The position numbers and the translations under genes are program-made. From positions 1,364,001-1,428,000 of the forward strand of contig CAWCXF010000008.1 in assembly GCA_963799455.1 (NCBI GenBank): 64,000 nucleotides of DNA. The letters are read 5' to 3'. How positions within the stretch are numbered: the first letter of the stretch is position 1; every line of letters begins with the position of its first letter. The notes below the pieces were generated by a model. That model had not been told where the DNA came from and did not search any database. It saw only the letters and a list, made by a program, of their open reading frames with translations. Below, piece by piece: positions 16,746 to 25,488 of the stretch. The stretch comes from CAWCXF01 sp963799455. Lineage in GTDB: Bacteria; Pseudomonadota; Alphaproteobacteria; Rhodobacterales; Rhodobacteraceae.

Positions 16746-17095
16746 TGCTGGAGGCCATCGAGGCGGCGCGAGCGGACGACGCGGTGCTGGTCTCGCCGAT
16801 CTCGGCTTGGGAGATGGCCGTCAAGGAGCGCCGTCGGCCGGGGGAGCTCGGGCTCACCGCGCCGCCGCTCGCGGTGTTCCGCCGCCTGGCCGACCAGCCC
16901 GGCGTGCGCACGGCGCCGCTCACGCCCGAGGTCCTCACCGCCTCGGTGGCGATCGAGGGGCTGGCGACCCAGGATCCAGCGGACCGGATGATCGTCGCCA
17001 CGGCCGAGGCGCTGGGCGCCCGCATCGTCACCGCTGATCGGCGCATGCCGGCCTACGCCGAAGGCAACATCGACTACGGGCGGCCGGCCGATTGA
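16745..17095 (+). pseudogene. PIN-domain (VapC-like) toxin, N-terminally truncated
   Basis: 116 residues from GTG 16745. VLVSPISAWEMAVKERRR, LTPEVLTASVAIEGL and DPADRMIVATAEALGARIVTADRRMPAYA match the second half of type II toxin VapC ribonucleases; ADRM and TADRR contain two of the conserved acidic residues. The N-terminal LLDTH motif with the first catalytic Asp is absent, replaced by the poly-G junction. No antitoxin gene is visible upstream. Probably inactive. Confidence 0.65.
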
Positions 17096-17186
17096 GCCCG
17101 TCCATGTCGGTCCCACAAGTACTGTCGTCAACATAAGGGCGTTCGGGATTTTCGATCTCGCCGCTGAGCAAGTTGCGTGAGGTCGA

Positions 17187-17885
17187 TCACCTCCCGGCCC
17201 ACAACAGACCGCGGCGGACGATCTCCGAGATCTTGGGGTGGCGCAGGTCGTCGAGCGTGTGGCCGACCGAGCAGTAGAACACCCGGCCGCGGTCCCAGCG
17301 GCGGGTCCAGACGACGGGCATGACGGTGCCCTCGATCCACCACAGGTGCTCGCCCGAGAATGTGGTCGTGGCCAGCACCTCGTTCGAGGGGTCGACCAGC
17401 ATGTAATACTGCTCGGAGCGCAACCGGAAGGAGCCGATGCCCTCCACGATCGGATGGGCGGGCCGCGCGATGGTGACGTCGTAGTCCACGTAGTCGTTGG
17501 ACGGCACGGCATTGTCGGGCCAGCCCGGCGGATGGGCGACGAACTGGCCCCCGATCAGGAAGTGGTAGGTCGGCCGGTCGCGGAACGCGTCGCCCATGTG
17601 CCCGTGCCAGCCGGCGAGCCCGCAGCCGCCGGCGACGAGCGCCAGGAGTCCGTCCTCCTGCGCCTTGGTCATGTTGCCGAACTCGGGCCGGTGCGCCGAG
17701 CGGGCCGAGGACCAGATCGGCACGATCAGGTCCGTGCCGGCCATCGAGGCGGGGTCCGCCAGCGGCTCCAGCGTCTCGTGGACGACGACCTCGGCGCCCT
17801 CGGCCTCCAGCAGGTCGCGGCACCATTGGGCGAAATCGAGCGGCGCGTGCCCCTCCCAGCCGCCGCAGAACAGCGCCGCCCTCAC
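17187..17885 (-). CDS. ThuA-like domain protein
   Basis: 232 residues from GTG 17885. It begins RAALFCGGWEGHAPLDFAQW and has LIVPIWSS, a Gly-rich segment GCGLAGWHGHMGDAF, and FLIGGQFVAHPPGW. The end reads VMPVVWTRRWDRGRVFYCSVGHTLDDL. This is the ThuA glutamine-amidotransferase-like fold found in trehalose and other sugar utilisation clusters, where it has been linked to keto-sugar or oxidised-sugar metabolism; the exact reaction is not established. It overlaps the upstream dehydrogenase gene and is last in a minus-strand operon with a sugar importer. Confidence 0.85.
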   Translation of the reverse strand: MRAALFCGGWEGHAPLDFAQWCRDLLEAEGAEVVVHETLEPLADPASMAGTDLIVPIWSSARSAHRPEFGNMTKAQEDGLLALVAGGCGLAGWHGHMGDAFRDRPTYHFLIGGQFVAHPPGWPDNAVPSNDYVDYDVTIARPAHPIVEGIGSFRLRSEQYYMLVDPSNEVLATTTFSGEHLWWIEGTVMPVVWTRRWDRGRVFYCSVGHTLDDLRHPKISEIVRRGLLWAGR

Positions 17886-18748
17886 GAGAGCACCTCGCGG
17901 ACATAGGCGCGCATCGCGGCCATGTCGCGCGCGCCGTAGCCCCGGGCCTCCGCGTCCCGCAGAAGGTCGCGGGTCAGGGTGAGCTGCGGCGCGGGGCGGC
18001 CCTGCGAGCGGGCGAGGTCGATCATCACGTCCATGTCCTTTCGTGCCAGCGCGACCGTGAACGTCACGGCGTGCGCGGCCTCGTCGAGGTAGAGGGGGCG
18101 GCGGTAGCGCAGCATGGGCGCGCAAGCGACGGACGCCTCGATGGCGTCGAAGGCGGCCGCGGCCTCGATCCCGGCCCCCTCGGCGATCGCCAGCGCCTCG
18201 GCGAGCGTCTGGTTGAGCCCGTGCAGGAGCGCGTTGACGGCGAGCTTCATGACCGCGCCGGCGCCCGGGCGGCCCAGATGGATGACGGGGCCGCCCATCG
18301 CCACGAGGAGCGGGCGGACGGGCTCTGCCGTCGCCTCGTCGGCGCCCACCATGATCATGAGCGTCGCCTCCTCGGCGGCCTTGGTCGCGCCCGACACCGG
18401 CGCGTCGATCACCAGGCGCCCGCCGGCCCGGTCGCGCAGCGCGGCCAGGTGGGCGGGGCTCATCGTGCCCATCTCAAGGAGGACCCGCGCGCCGCCCTCG
18501 GCCGCCAAAAGGCCGTCCGGCCCGTCATGCACCGCGTCCGAGGCGGCATCGTCCGCGAGCATGGTCACGACGACCTCCGCGCCTTCGGCGAGCGCGCGCG
18601 GCGTGCCCGCCACCCGGCCGCCCTCCGCCACGAACGCCTCCGCAGGGCCGGGCGAGCGGTTCCAGACGCTCACCTCGTGCCCTGCGCGGGCGAGGTTGCG
18701 CGCCATGCGCGAACCCATGCGCCCGAGCCCGGCGAAACCCACCCGCAT
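17882..18748 (-). CDS. 3-hydroxyisobutyrate dehydrogenase-family NAD(P) oxidoreductase
   Basis: 288 residues. The Rossmann motif GLGRMG is at 7-12. The family signature DAPVSGATKAAEEATL starts at residue 115. The catalytic Lys is Lys168 in AVMKLAVNALL, with Asn172 nearby. Such beta-hydroxyacid dehydrogenases act on 3-hydroxyacids, tartronate semialdehyde and related sugar acids. The stop overlaps the ThuA start, and the start ATG overlaps the ATPase stop at 18748. Its operon position implies oxidation or reduction of a hydroxy/keto acid from the imported sugar; substrate unknown. Confidence 0.87.
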   Translation of the reverse strand: MRVGFAGLGRMGSRMARNLARAGHEVSVWNRSPGPAEAFVAEGGRVAGTPRALAEGAEVVVTMLADDAASDAVHDGPDGLLAAEGGARVLLEMGTMSPAHLAALRDRAGGRLVIDAPVSGATKAAEEATLMIMVGADEATAEPVRPLLVAMGGPVIHLGRPGAGAVMKLAVNALLHGLNQTLAEALAIAEGAGIEAAAAFDAIEASVACAPMLRYRRPLYLDEAAHAVTFTVALARKDMDVMIDLARSQGRPAPQLTLTRDLLRDAEARGYGARDMAAMRAYVREVLS

Positions 18749-20259
18749 CAGGCGGCGCGCTCGCCCATGCCCGAGATCGCCTGCACGAGCGCGTCCTCGG
18801 TGACCTCGTCAGAAGTGAACTCGCGCATCACCTGGCCGCGATACATGGCCAGGATGCGATCCGAGACGTGCAGCACCTCGGGCATCTCCGAGGAGATCAC
18901 GATCACCGCGTAGCCCGAGCGGGCGAGCTCGCGGATGAGGTCGTGGATCTCGGCCTTGGAGCCCACGTCGATGCCGCGCGTCGGCTCGTCCACGATCAGC
19001 ACGCGCGGGTCCATGGCGAGCCACTTGCCGATGACGATCTTCTGCTGGTTGCCGCCCGACAGGGTGCCGACGGCCTGGCGCGAAGAGGGCGACTTGATCC
19101 GCAGGCGCTCGCGGTAGCGCTCGTAGATCGCGGCCTCCTTGCCGCCCGCCATGAATGGGCCGGCGGTCAGCGCGCCCACCTGCGGCAGGGTGATGTTGTC
19201 CCGGCAGGACAAGCCCAGGACGAGCCCCTGCTCCTTGCGGCTCTCGGGCACGAGGGAGATGCCGCGGGCGATGGCGTCGGCGGGCGAGTCGATGCGCACG
19301 GGCTGGCCCGCGAGCTCGATCGTGCCCGCGCTCGGCGTGCGCAGGCCGAACAGCGTCTCGGCGATCTCGGTGCGCCCGGCGCCCACGAGGCCGTAGAAGC
19401 CCAGCACCTCGCCCGTGCGGACCTCGAAGGTCACGTCCTGGAACAGCTCGCCGCAGGAGAGGCCCCGGACCGCGAGCGCGACGTCGCCGATCTCGGCGTG
19501 CTCCTCGTTGCGCGACAGGTCGAGCGAGCGGCCGATCATCAGCCGCGTCACCTCGTCGTCGTCGGTCTCGGCCGTCACGAGGGTGCCGCGATAGGTGCCG
19601 TCGCGCAGCACGCTAATGCGGTCGGAGATGGTGAAGATCTCCTCCATCCGGTGCGAGATGTAGACGATGCCGACGCCGCGCGCCTTGAGGTCTCGGATGA
19701 CGTCGAAGAGCACGACCTTCTCGGTGTCGGTGAGCGAGGCAGTGGGCTCGTCGAAGACGACGGCCTTGGCGTCCACGGTCAGCGCACGGGCGATCTCGAC
19801 CATCTGCTTCTTGGCGACCGACAGCCGCGAGACCCTCGTGCGGGGCTCGAAGTCGCAGTTGAGGCGGTCGAGGATCGCGCCGGCGTCGGCGTAGAGACGG
19901 CGCCAGTCCACCCGGCCGAAGCGGCCCCGGGGCAGCTCCCCCAGGTAGATGTTCTCGGCCGCCGACATCTCCTCGGCCAGCGACAGCTCCTGGTGGATGA
20001 GCACGACTCCTTCCGCCTTGGCCTCCAGCGGCGTGCGCATCGTCACCTCGCGCCCGCCCACGAAGATGCGGCCCTCGTCGGGCTGGTGCATCCCGGCGAG
20101 CACCTTCATCAGGGTGGACTTGCCGGCGCCGTTCTCGCCCAGGAGCGCGTGCACCTCGCTCGGGCGGACCTCGAAGCTCACCCCGTCGAGCGCACGCACG
20201 CCGGGGAAGGTCTTGACGATGCCATCGAGGCGCAGGGCCGGGGTCGGATCGGCGGTCAT
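18748..20259 (-). CDS. Sugar ABC transporter ATP-binding protein (RbsA/MglA/XylG type)
   Basis: 503 residues with two ATPase cassettes in tandem. First: Walker A GENGAGKS (41-48), Q-loop HQELSLAEEMS, signature-like LSVAKKQMVEIARAL, Walker B AVVFDEPTASL. Second: the usual degenerate Walker A (GLVGAGRTE), LSGGNQQKIVIGKWL and LIVDEPTRGIDVG. This double cassette is diagnostic of the ribose/galactose (CUT2) importer family. Start ATG 20259 overlaps the stop of the upstream permease gene. Cytoplasmic energising subunit. Confidence 0.93.
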   Translation of the reverse strand: MTADPTPALRLDGIVKTFPGVRALDGVSFEVRPSEVHALLGENGAGKSTLMKVLAGMHQPDEGRIFVGGREVTMRTPLEAKAEGVVLIHQELSLAEEMSAAENIYLGELPRGRFGRVDWRRLYADAGAILDRLNCDFEPRTRVSRLSVAKKQMVEIARALTVDAKAVVFDEPTASLTDTEKVVLFDVIRDLKARGVGIVYISHRMEEIFTISDRISVLRDGTYRGTLVTAETDDDEVTRLMIGRSLDLSRNEEHAEIGDVALAVRGLSCGELFQDVTFEVRTGEVLGFYGLVGAGRTEIAETLFGLRTPSAGTIELAGQPVRIDSPADAIARGISLVPESRKEQGLVLGLSCRDNITLPQVGALTAGPFMAGGKEAAIYERYRERLRIKSPSSRQAVGTLSGGNQQKIVIGKWLAMDPRVLIVDEPTRGIDVGSKAEIHDLIRELARSGYAVIVISSEMPEVLHVSDRILAMYRGQVMREFTSDEVTEDALVQAISGMGERAA

Positions 20260-21227
20260 GCGCGAAGCTCCCCTGCGCCGCGGCGGTTGAGCTGGCGGTC
20301 GAGGACGAGCACGGCGATCAGGATGACGCCGAGGATGACGAGCACGTAGAAGGCCGGCACCTGCATCAGGTTCATGCCGTTCCTCAGGATGCCGATGGCG
20401 AGCACGCCCCCCAGCGTGCCCACGATGGTGCCGGCCCCGCCCGTGAGCTTCGTGCCGCCGAGCACCACGGCGGTGATGACCCACAGCTCGTAGTCGCGCC
20501 CAAGGTTCGGGGTGGCGGCGCCCATCTGGGTGGAGAGCGTCACGCCCGCGAGCGCCGCGAAGAAGCCGACGATCACGAAGTTGATCAGCATGTGCGGCCC
20601 TACTCGAATGCCGGCGTTCACCGCAGCCTCGCGGTTGCCACCCACGGCGTAGGCGTTGCGCCCATGCACGGTGTTCGACAGCAGCAGGTGGGTGACGAAG
20701 GCGAAGGCAAGGAAGAGCGCGGCCAGCGTCGGCAGGGGCCCGATCGAGGAGGCACCGAAGTCCGAGTAGGCGAAGTTCATCGCGTAGAACGACTGCTCCT
20801 GAGTGTAGACGAAGACGAGGCCGCGCACGCCGATCATGGCGCCCAGCGTCACGATGAAGGCGTCCACCCCCGTCTTCCAGACGATCAGCCCGTTGAGCGC
20901 GCCGATCAGGATGCCCACCAGCAGCGCCGCGGTCACGGCAGGCAGCAGCGCCCAATTGCCCCAGCCCGCGAAGGCCGCCCACCCCTGCAGGTCCACCGCC
21001 ACGCTCGCGGCCAGCGCCAGGGTGGCGCCCACGCTCAGGTCGATGTTGCCGTTGATCATGACCAGCGTCATGCCCAGCGCGATCAGCCCGATGGTCGAGG
21101 TCTGCACCAGGATGTTCTGGAAGTTCTGGGGGTCGAAGAAGTACTCGGTCGCCAGCGAGAAGAAGGCGAAGATCAGCACGACGAAGCCCCAGATCGGGTT
21201 GCGGGCCAGTCCTCTCAGGACGCGCAT
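20256..21227 (-). CDS. Sugar ABC transporter permease (RbsC type)
   Basis: 323 residues, strongly hydrophobic, with eight or more membrane segments. Family motifs: TIGLIALGMTLVMINGNIDLSVGATLALAA, GRNAYAVGGNREAAVNAGI and VLGGTKLTGGAGTIVGTLGGVL. It is one of two different permeases in the operon, suggesting a heterodimeric channel, unlike E. coli RbsC, which works as a homodimer. Ends in a short basic tail. Separated from the next upstream gene by 10 bp with GAGGAG just before its start. Confidence 0.92.
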   Translation of the reverse strand: MRVLRGLARNPIWGFVVLIFAFFSLATEYFFDPQNFQNILVQTSTIGLIALGMTLVMINGNIDLSVGATLALAASVAVDLQGWAAFAGWGNWALLPAVTAALLVGILIGALNGLIVWKTGVDAFIVTLGAMIGVRGLVFVYTQEQSFYAMNFAYSDFGASSIGPLPTLAALFLAFAFVTHLLLSNTVHGRNAYAVGGNREAAVNAGIRVGPHMLINFVIVGFFAALAGVTLSTQMGAATPNLGRDYELWVITAVVLGGTKLTGGAGTIVGTLGGVLAIGILRNGMNLMQVPAFYVLVILGVILIAVLVLDRQLNRRGAGELRA

Positions 21228-21237
21228 CGGATTCTCC

Positions 21238-22239
21238 TCAGGCGATGGGGGACAGCAGCCGGCCGCGCTTGGCCGCGATGTCGAGCCAGACGGCCGCGAT
21301 GATGACCACCCAGGTGACGAGCCACTGCACGTAGTAGGGGTAGCCCAGCAGCAGCAGGCCGTTCTGGATGAACCCCAGGATCAGCACGCCCACCACGGTC
21401 TTGAGCACGTTGCCCGACCCGCCGAGCAGCGACGTGCCCCCCAGGATGACGCCCGCGAGGACCTGAAGCTCGTAGCCCGAGCCCACGTTGTTCTGCGAGC
21501 CCATCACGCGGGAGCCCAGGATGATCGCGGCGCAGCCCGTGGCGAGGGCCGAGATCAGGTAGGTGGCGAAGACGATCCGGCCCCGGCGGATCCCGGAGAA
21601 GGTCGCGGCCACCGGGTTGCCGCCCACCGCGTAGACCTTTCGCCCAAAGGGCGTGCGCGACATGACCACGTGCAGGAGCGCCGCGAGCCCGAGGAAGACG
21701 ACGATGGGCGTGGGCACGCCGAGCACGTCGCCCCGGCCGAAGATCGCGAACCAGGTCGCCTCCTGGTCCACGACGTCGACGTTCTGCCCTCCCGAGTAGA
21801 TCAGCGTCACGCCCTGGATGGCCGAGAGCATCCCCAGCGTCACGATGAGCGAGTTGAGCCGCAGGAAGCCCACGAGGCCGCCGTTGATCGCGCCGATCGC
21901 GAGCACGCCGAGGAACATCACGACGATCGCGAGGCCCGGCCCGATCTTGTCGTGCAGGTCCACCACGAGCACGGTGGCGAAGGACAGCATCGAGCCCACC
22001 GACAGGTCGAGGTTGCCGCCGATCACCACCAGCGTCACGCCCACCGCGATGGTGCCGACGATGGCGGCCTGGCGCACCACGGTCATCAGGTTCCCGGCCG
22101 TCAGGAAGCGGTCCGAGAAGATCGCGAAGCCCAGGATGAAGAGCGCGAAGGCGATCAGGATGCCCTGGCGCGCCACCTCCCCGCCCAGGGCGCGCGCTCG
22201 GGCCGACCGCGCGCTGTCGGATTTGGCGACCGTGGCCAT
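21238..22239 (-). CDS. Sugar ABC transporter permease (RbsC type), second subunit
   Basis: 333 residues from ATG 22239, with GGGAGGAG 9 bases upstream. After a short Arg/Ala-rich cytoplasmic N-terminus come many membrane helices with the family motif IVGTIAVGVTLVVIGGNLDLSVGSMLSFA, then GRKVYAVGGNPVAATFSGI and ILGGTSLLGGSGNVLKTVVGVLILG. Clearly related to, but divergent from, the next permease. Pairs with it in the inner membrane. Confidence 0.92.
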   Translation of the reverse strand: MATVAKSDSARSARARALGGEVARQGILIAFALFILGFAIFSDRFLTAGNLMTVVRQAAIVGTIAVGVTLVVIGGNLDLSVGSMLSFATVLVVDLHDKIGPGLAIVVMFLGVLAIGAINGGLVGFLRLNSLIVTLGMLSAIQGVTLIYSGGQNVDVVDQEATWFAIFGRGDVLGVPTPIVVFLGLAALLHVVMSRTPFGRKVYAVGGNPVAATFSGIRRGRIVFATYLISALATGCAAIILGSRVMGSQNNVGSGYELQVLAGVILGGTSLLGGSGNVLKTVVGVLILGFIQNGLLLLGYPYYVQWLVTWVVIIAAVWLDIAAKRGRLLSPIA

Positions 22240-22457
22240 GCCTCGTCTCCTCCCCTGTTCCTCGGAGCCGGGCCGCTCCCGGCCGCGTCCTCCAGGATCG
22301 CCCCTTCGGGCGGACGGTCGGATCGGGGCTACGGGGGCGCCGATCCGGCGTTGGCCGCGGACCCCACGAGGCACGTGGGCTCGGCGGCGCGGCCGGCGGC
22401 CCTCGAGCCTGGCCTCGGAACCCCGCCTGCCGGCGGGGCAGACGCCGACCCCAACGC
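22240..22457 (-). promoter_or_regulatory. Non-coding gap after the binding-protein gene, with GC hairpin
   Basis: No plausible gene in these 218 bp. A hairpin CCCCGCC (22421-22427) / GGCGGGG (22432-22438) lies 20 bp past the binding-protein stop, with no T-run after it on the transcribed strand. A UUCG-capped stem-loop (CGCCC-TTCG-GGCG) lies near 22300. By position these resemble the 5556-5578 hairpin: mRNA-stabilising or partly attenuating structures that keep binding protein in excess of permeases. Confidence 0.5.
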
Positions 22458-23429
22458 TCAGAAGACGGGCTTGGTGAACTCGCCCATGTTCTCCTGGGTG
22501 ATCTTGGGCGTCTCGAAGTAGTTGAGCTTGGGCACCTCGCGGCCCTCGATCACGTCGATGGCCGTCCGGAGCGCCGCCTCGGCGTCGTCCACGGGGCTCT
22601 GGTAGATCGAGCCGTAGTACTCGCCCCGCTCCATCGCCTCGTAGCCCACCGCGAAGTTGGTCGCGCCGATGAAGATCATGCCCTCGGCGCGGCCCGCGGC
22701 CTTGGCGGCGTTCAGCGCGCCCACGCCCATGTTGTCGTCGCCCGAGTAGACGCCGTCGATCTCGTCGTACTTGGTGAGGAAGGACTCCATCACCCTCTGC
22801 GATTTCTCGCGGTTCCAGTCGCCGGGCTGCGTCTCCACGATCTCCACGCCCGGGCAGGCCTCCGCCAGCCGGTCCTCGAAGCCCCCCTGGCGCTCGATCG
22901 CGGTGGTGTAGCCCGGCTGGCCCGCGATCTGGACGATCTGGCCCGTGGCCTCGGACGGATCCTGCCCCTCCTCGGCCAGCGCCTCGCACATCAGCTCGGC
23001 CGAGTAGGCGCCCTGCGTGATGTTGTCGGGGCCCGAGAAGGCGGCGATGAACTCCATCCCCTCCTCGGCGATGTTGGAGTTCGTGATGACCACCGGGATG
23101 CCCGCCTGCTGCGCGGCGCGCACGGCGGGCACGACGGCCTGGCCGTTGGTGGGCCAGATGACGATGGCATCGACCTGCTGCTGGATCAGGTCCTGGATCT
23201 GGGCGATCTGGCGCGCGACGTCGCCGCCGGCGTCGAGCACCACGGTCTCGACGTTGTCCATGCTCGCGGCGGCCTCCTCGAAGGCCTGCTCGTAGGTCGT
23301 CTGGTAGCTGTCCACGCCGACGTTGTTCTGCGTGATGCCCACGGTGATCGTGCCGTCCTGCGCGTGCGCCGCGCCGAGCATCGCGGCCGCGGCCGCGCAG
23401 CCCATCAGCGTCGTCCTCGTTCCGGTCAT
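22458..23429 (-). CDS. Sugar ABC transporter substrate-binding protein (RbsB type)
   Basis: 323 residues with a Sec signal peptide (hydrophobic stretch, AHA|QD cleavage after residue 23). The mature part is a type I periplasmic binding fold: TVGITQNNVGVDSYQTTYEQAFEEAA, IQQQVDAIVIWPTNGQAV, GIPVVITNSNIAEEG, DGVYSGDDNMGVGALNA. Captures the sugar in the periplasm. First gene of the minus-strand transporter operon, divergent from the fusion regulator at 23643, whose intergenic region holds repeated TTGGA motifs. Confidence 0.92.
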   Translation of the reverse strand: MTGTRTTLMGCAAAAAMLGAAHAQDGTITVGITQNNVGVDSYQTTYEQAFEEAAASMDNVETVVLDAGGDVARQIAQIQDLIQQQVDAIVIWPTNGQAVVPAVRAAQQAGIPVVITNSNIAEEGMEFIAAFSGPDNITQGAYSAELMCEALAEEGQDPSEATGQIVQIAGQPGYTTAIERQGGFEDRLAEACPGVEIVETQPGDWNREKSQRVMESFLTKYDEIDGVYSGDDNMGVGALNAAKAAGRAEGMIFIGATNFAVGYEAMERGEYYGSIYQSPVDDAEAALRTAIDVIEGREVPKLNYFETPKITQENMGEFTKPVF

Positions 23430-23522
23430 GGGTGAACCTCCCTTTCGAATTCCGAATCCGTGCCGTCACCGGGCGCTCCGGCTCGGACGGCCGGTTGAGC
23501 GGGTGACGTAGGTGCCGCCAGA

Positions 23523-23585
23523 TTGGACGGATCCAAGAGGAGGTTCTCCCACCGATTTATCCAATATGAACACCAAGGAATCCAA
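23523..23585. promoter_or_regulatory. Repeated TTGGA/TCCAA motifs in divergent promoter region
   Basis: Between the binding-protein gene and the fusion regulator lie TTGGA (23523-23527) facing TCCAA (23532-23536), plus TCCAA again at 23560-23564 and 23581-23585. The last two are 21 bp apart, two helical turns. They sit in the only AT-rich stretch of the region (about 23553-23590), where promoters are expected. I infer operators for the adjacent winged-helix regulator. Confidence 0.4.
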
Positions 23586-23642
23586 AATGGCCTCAATGCG
23601 GCTTGGGCCGGCGGATCATTCTGGACATCCTGGGGCTCGGAG

Positions 23643-25475
23643 ATGGACGGCGACAGATCATCCAAGGCGGACGATCCGGTGCCGCGGGCGGACGATCCGG
23701 TGCCGCGGGCGGACGACCGCCGCGCGACGCCCGGCCCGGTTCGCCCAAGAGGAGGAGGAGACGGTCCGAAGGCGCCCGGCCCTCGCGACGCGGGGGCACG
23801 CACGCTCGAGCTCATCGGCTTCCTCGAGGAGCTCGCGGCCGAGCTCGAGTCGATGCTCGGACGGCGCACCCCGGACCCTTACCTGAAGATGACGACGCAC
23901 CTGATCCGCAGCCATCTCGACGGGAGGACCGTCACGCCCTCCTCGCTCGCGGCGGCGGCGGGGGTGCCCTACGCGACGGCCATGCGCCGGATGGCGGAGA
24001 TGACGGCGGCGGGCCACATCGAGCACCGCCCGCGGACGCGCTCGGGCAAGAGCGTGTCGCTCCACCCCAGCGCGGAGCTTCTGCGCTCGTGGACGCGCTT
24101 CGCGGACCGGGTGGGGCGGATCGGGGGGGCGGCCTTCGGCGCGGGCGACCAGGCCGCGCGGGACTTCTTCTTCGGCGGCTCCTACATGGCGGGCCAGCTG
24201 ATCCCGCCGCCCCGGGCGCTCCCCGAGCCGCTGGCGCTGCCGGGGGGTCTCCGCGTGCTCGTCCACGGCGATCCGACCTTCATGGTGATGGGGGCGCTCA
24301 AGCGGCAGTTCGAGCAACTCGTGGGCTGCCCCATCGCCCAGCGCGCCTTCTCGATCGACCGGCTGCGCGAGGAGGCGCTGCGCAATGCCGAGCGCCGGGT
24401 GTCGCGCTACGACATCGTGGCCGTCGACCTGCCTTGGATCGGCGAGTTCGCCGAGGACGGCGTGCTCCTGCCGCTCGACGAGGCGATGGACGTCGAGCGC
24501 CTCGTGCCGTCGGACTTCCACGCCGCCGGCTGGGAGGCGGGGCATTGGGGCGGGCGCTGCTACGGCGTGCCGAGCCAGGCCACCCCCGAGCTTCTGTTCT
24601 ACCGCCGGGATCTCTTCGCGGGGGCCGGGCTGGAGCCGCCCGCGACGACGGACGGGCTGCTGGCCGCCGCCCGCGCGCTGCACGATCCCACGCATGGCCG
24701 CTACGGGATCGCGTGGAACGCGGCGCGCGGAACGGCGCTGGGGCACACCTTCCTGATGGCCTGCGCGGACTTCGACCAGCCCATCCTCGACCTCGCCCGG
24801 ATCCCCGGCGGCTTCCGCACCGACGAGCTGCACCGCGGCGGGCTGAGGCCCATGCTCGACGCGCCCGGCGCGCTCGAGGCCGCGGAGTACCTCGTCGCGC
24901 TCATGGAGTGCTCGCCGCCCGACATCCTGTCGATGTCCTGGTACGAGCGCGTGCGCCCCTACGCCTCCGGCCGGGTCGCGATGGCCTACGGCTACACGCT
25001 GCTCGCCCCCTACTTCGAGCTCGACCCCGCCTCCCCCGCTTGCGGCCGGACGGGCTACCTGCCCCATCCGCCCGGGCCGCAGGGCACCGCGCTCGCGCCC
25101 GTGGGCGGCTACGCGCTCGGCATCCCGGCCAATCTGCCCGAGGAGCGCCGCGCCGAGGTGGTCGAGGCGCTCGTCGCCTTCACCTCGCCCGAGGCGCAGA
25201 AGCTCTACGCTCTGAACGGCAGCCGCACGGCCCCGCGCTACTCCGTGGGCTCGGACCCCGAGGTGCGTGGGCTGTCGCCCATCTTCGAGGCCGTGGACGG
25301 CATGTCCCGGCGCGACGAGCTGCAGTTCTGGCCGCGGCCGCCGGTCCCGCGGATCTCGGCCATCATCGCGATCTGCGGGCAGGAGCTGCACGACATGCTG
25401 CGCGGCGTGACGAGCCCGCGCGACGCCCTGGCCCGGGCCCAGCGCCGGGCCGAGGCGGTCATGAGGAACGACTGA
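23643..25475 (+). CDS. Winged-helix / ABC substrate-binding-protein (family 1) fusion regulator
   Basis: 610 residues from ATG 23643; the frame is open upstream to 23523, but that part covers the motif-rich promoter region. Residues 1-50 are a low-complexity linker with a duplicated ADDPVPR. Residues 78-145 form a winged helix (MTTHLIRSHLDG, VTPSSLAAAAGVPYATAMRRM, a wing RPRTRSGKSVSLHP). Residues 203-600 resemble a MalE-type extracellular solute-binding protein (LRVLVHGDPTFMVMGALKRQFEQL, GVPSQATPELLFYRRDLF, LAPVGGYALGIPANL). There is no signal peptide or membrane segment, so it should be cytoplasmic: a DNA-binding protein sensing a sugar-like ligand through a type II binding fold. Divergent from a sugar importer and upstream of its catabolic genes. 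I know of no characterised member. Confidence 0.75.
   Translation: MDGDRSSKADDPVPRADDPVPRADDRRATPGPVRPRGGGDGPKAPGPRDAGARTLELIGFLEELAAELESMLGRRTPDPYLKMTTHLIRSHLDGRTVTPSSLAAAAGVPYATAMRRMAEMTAAGHIEHRPRTRSGKSVSLHPSAELLRSWTRFADRVGRIGGAAFGAGDQAARDFFFGGSYMAGQLIPPPRALPEPLALPGGLRVLVHGDPTFMVMGALKRQFEQLVGCPIAQRAFSIDRLREEALRNAERRVSRYDIVAVDLPWIGEFAEDGVLLPLDEAMDVERLVPSDFHAAGWEAGHWGGRCYGVPSQATPELLFYRRDLFAGAGLEPPATTDGLLAAARALHDPTHGRYGIAWNAARGTALGHTFLMACADFDQPILDLARIPGGFRTDELHRGGLRPMLDAPGALEAAEYLVALMECSPPDILSMSWYERVRPYASGRVAMAYGYTLLAPYFELDPASPACGRTGYLPHPPGPQGTALAPVGGYALGIPANLPEERRAEVVEALVAFTSPEAQKLYALNGSRTAPRYSVGSDPEVRGLSPIFEAVDGMSRRDELQFWPRPPVPRISAIIAICGQELHDMLRGVTSPRDALARAQRRAEAVMRND
23667..23708. repeat. 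21-bp tandem duplication encoding ADDPVPR twice
   Basis: GCGGACGATCCGGTGCCGCGG occurs at 23667-23687 and 23688-23708, with a third partial copy following. It lies in the N-terminal linker of the fusion regulator and keeps frame. Confidence 0.85.
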
Positions 25476-25488
25476 CAGGGAGGACCGG

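Noticed and set aside
16745..17095. A functional VapBC toxin-antitoxin pair
   Set aside because: The PIN domain lacks its first catalytic Asp region and no antitoxin gene is adjacent.
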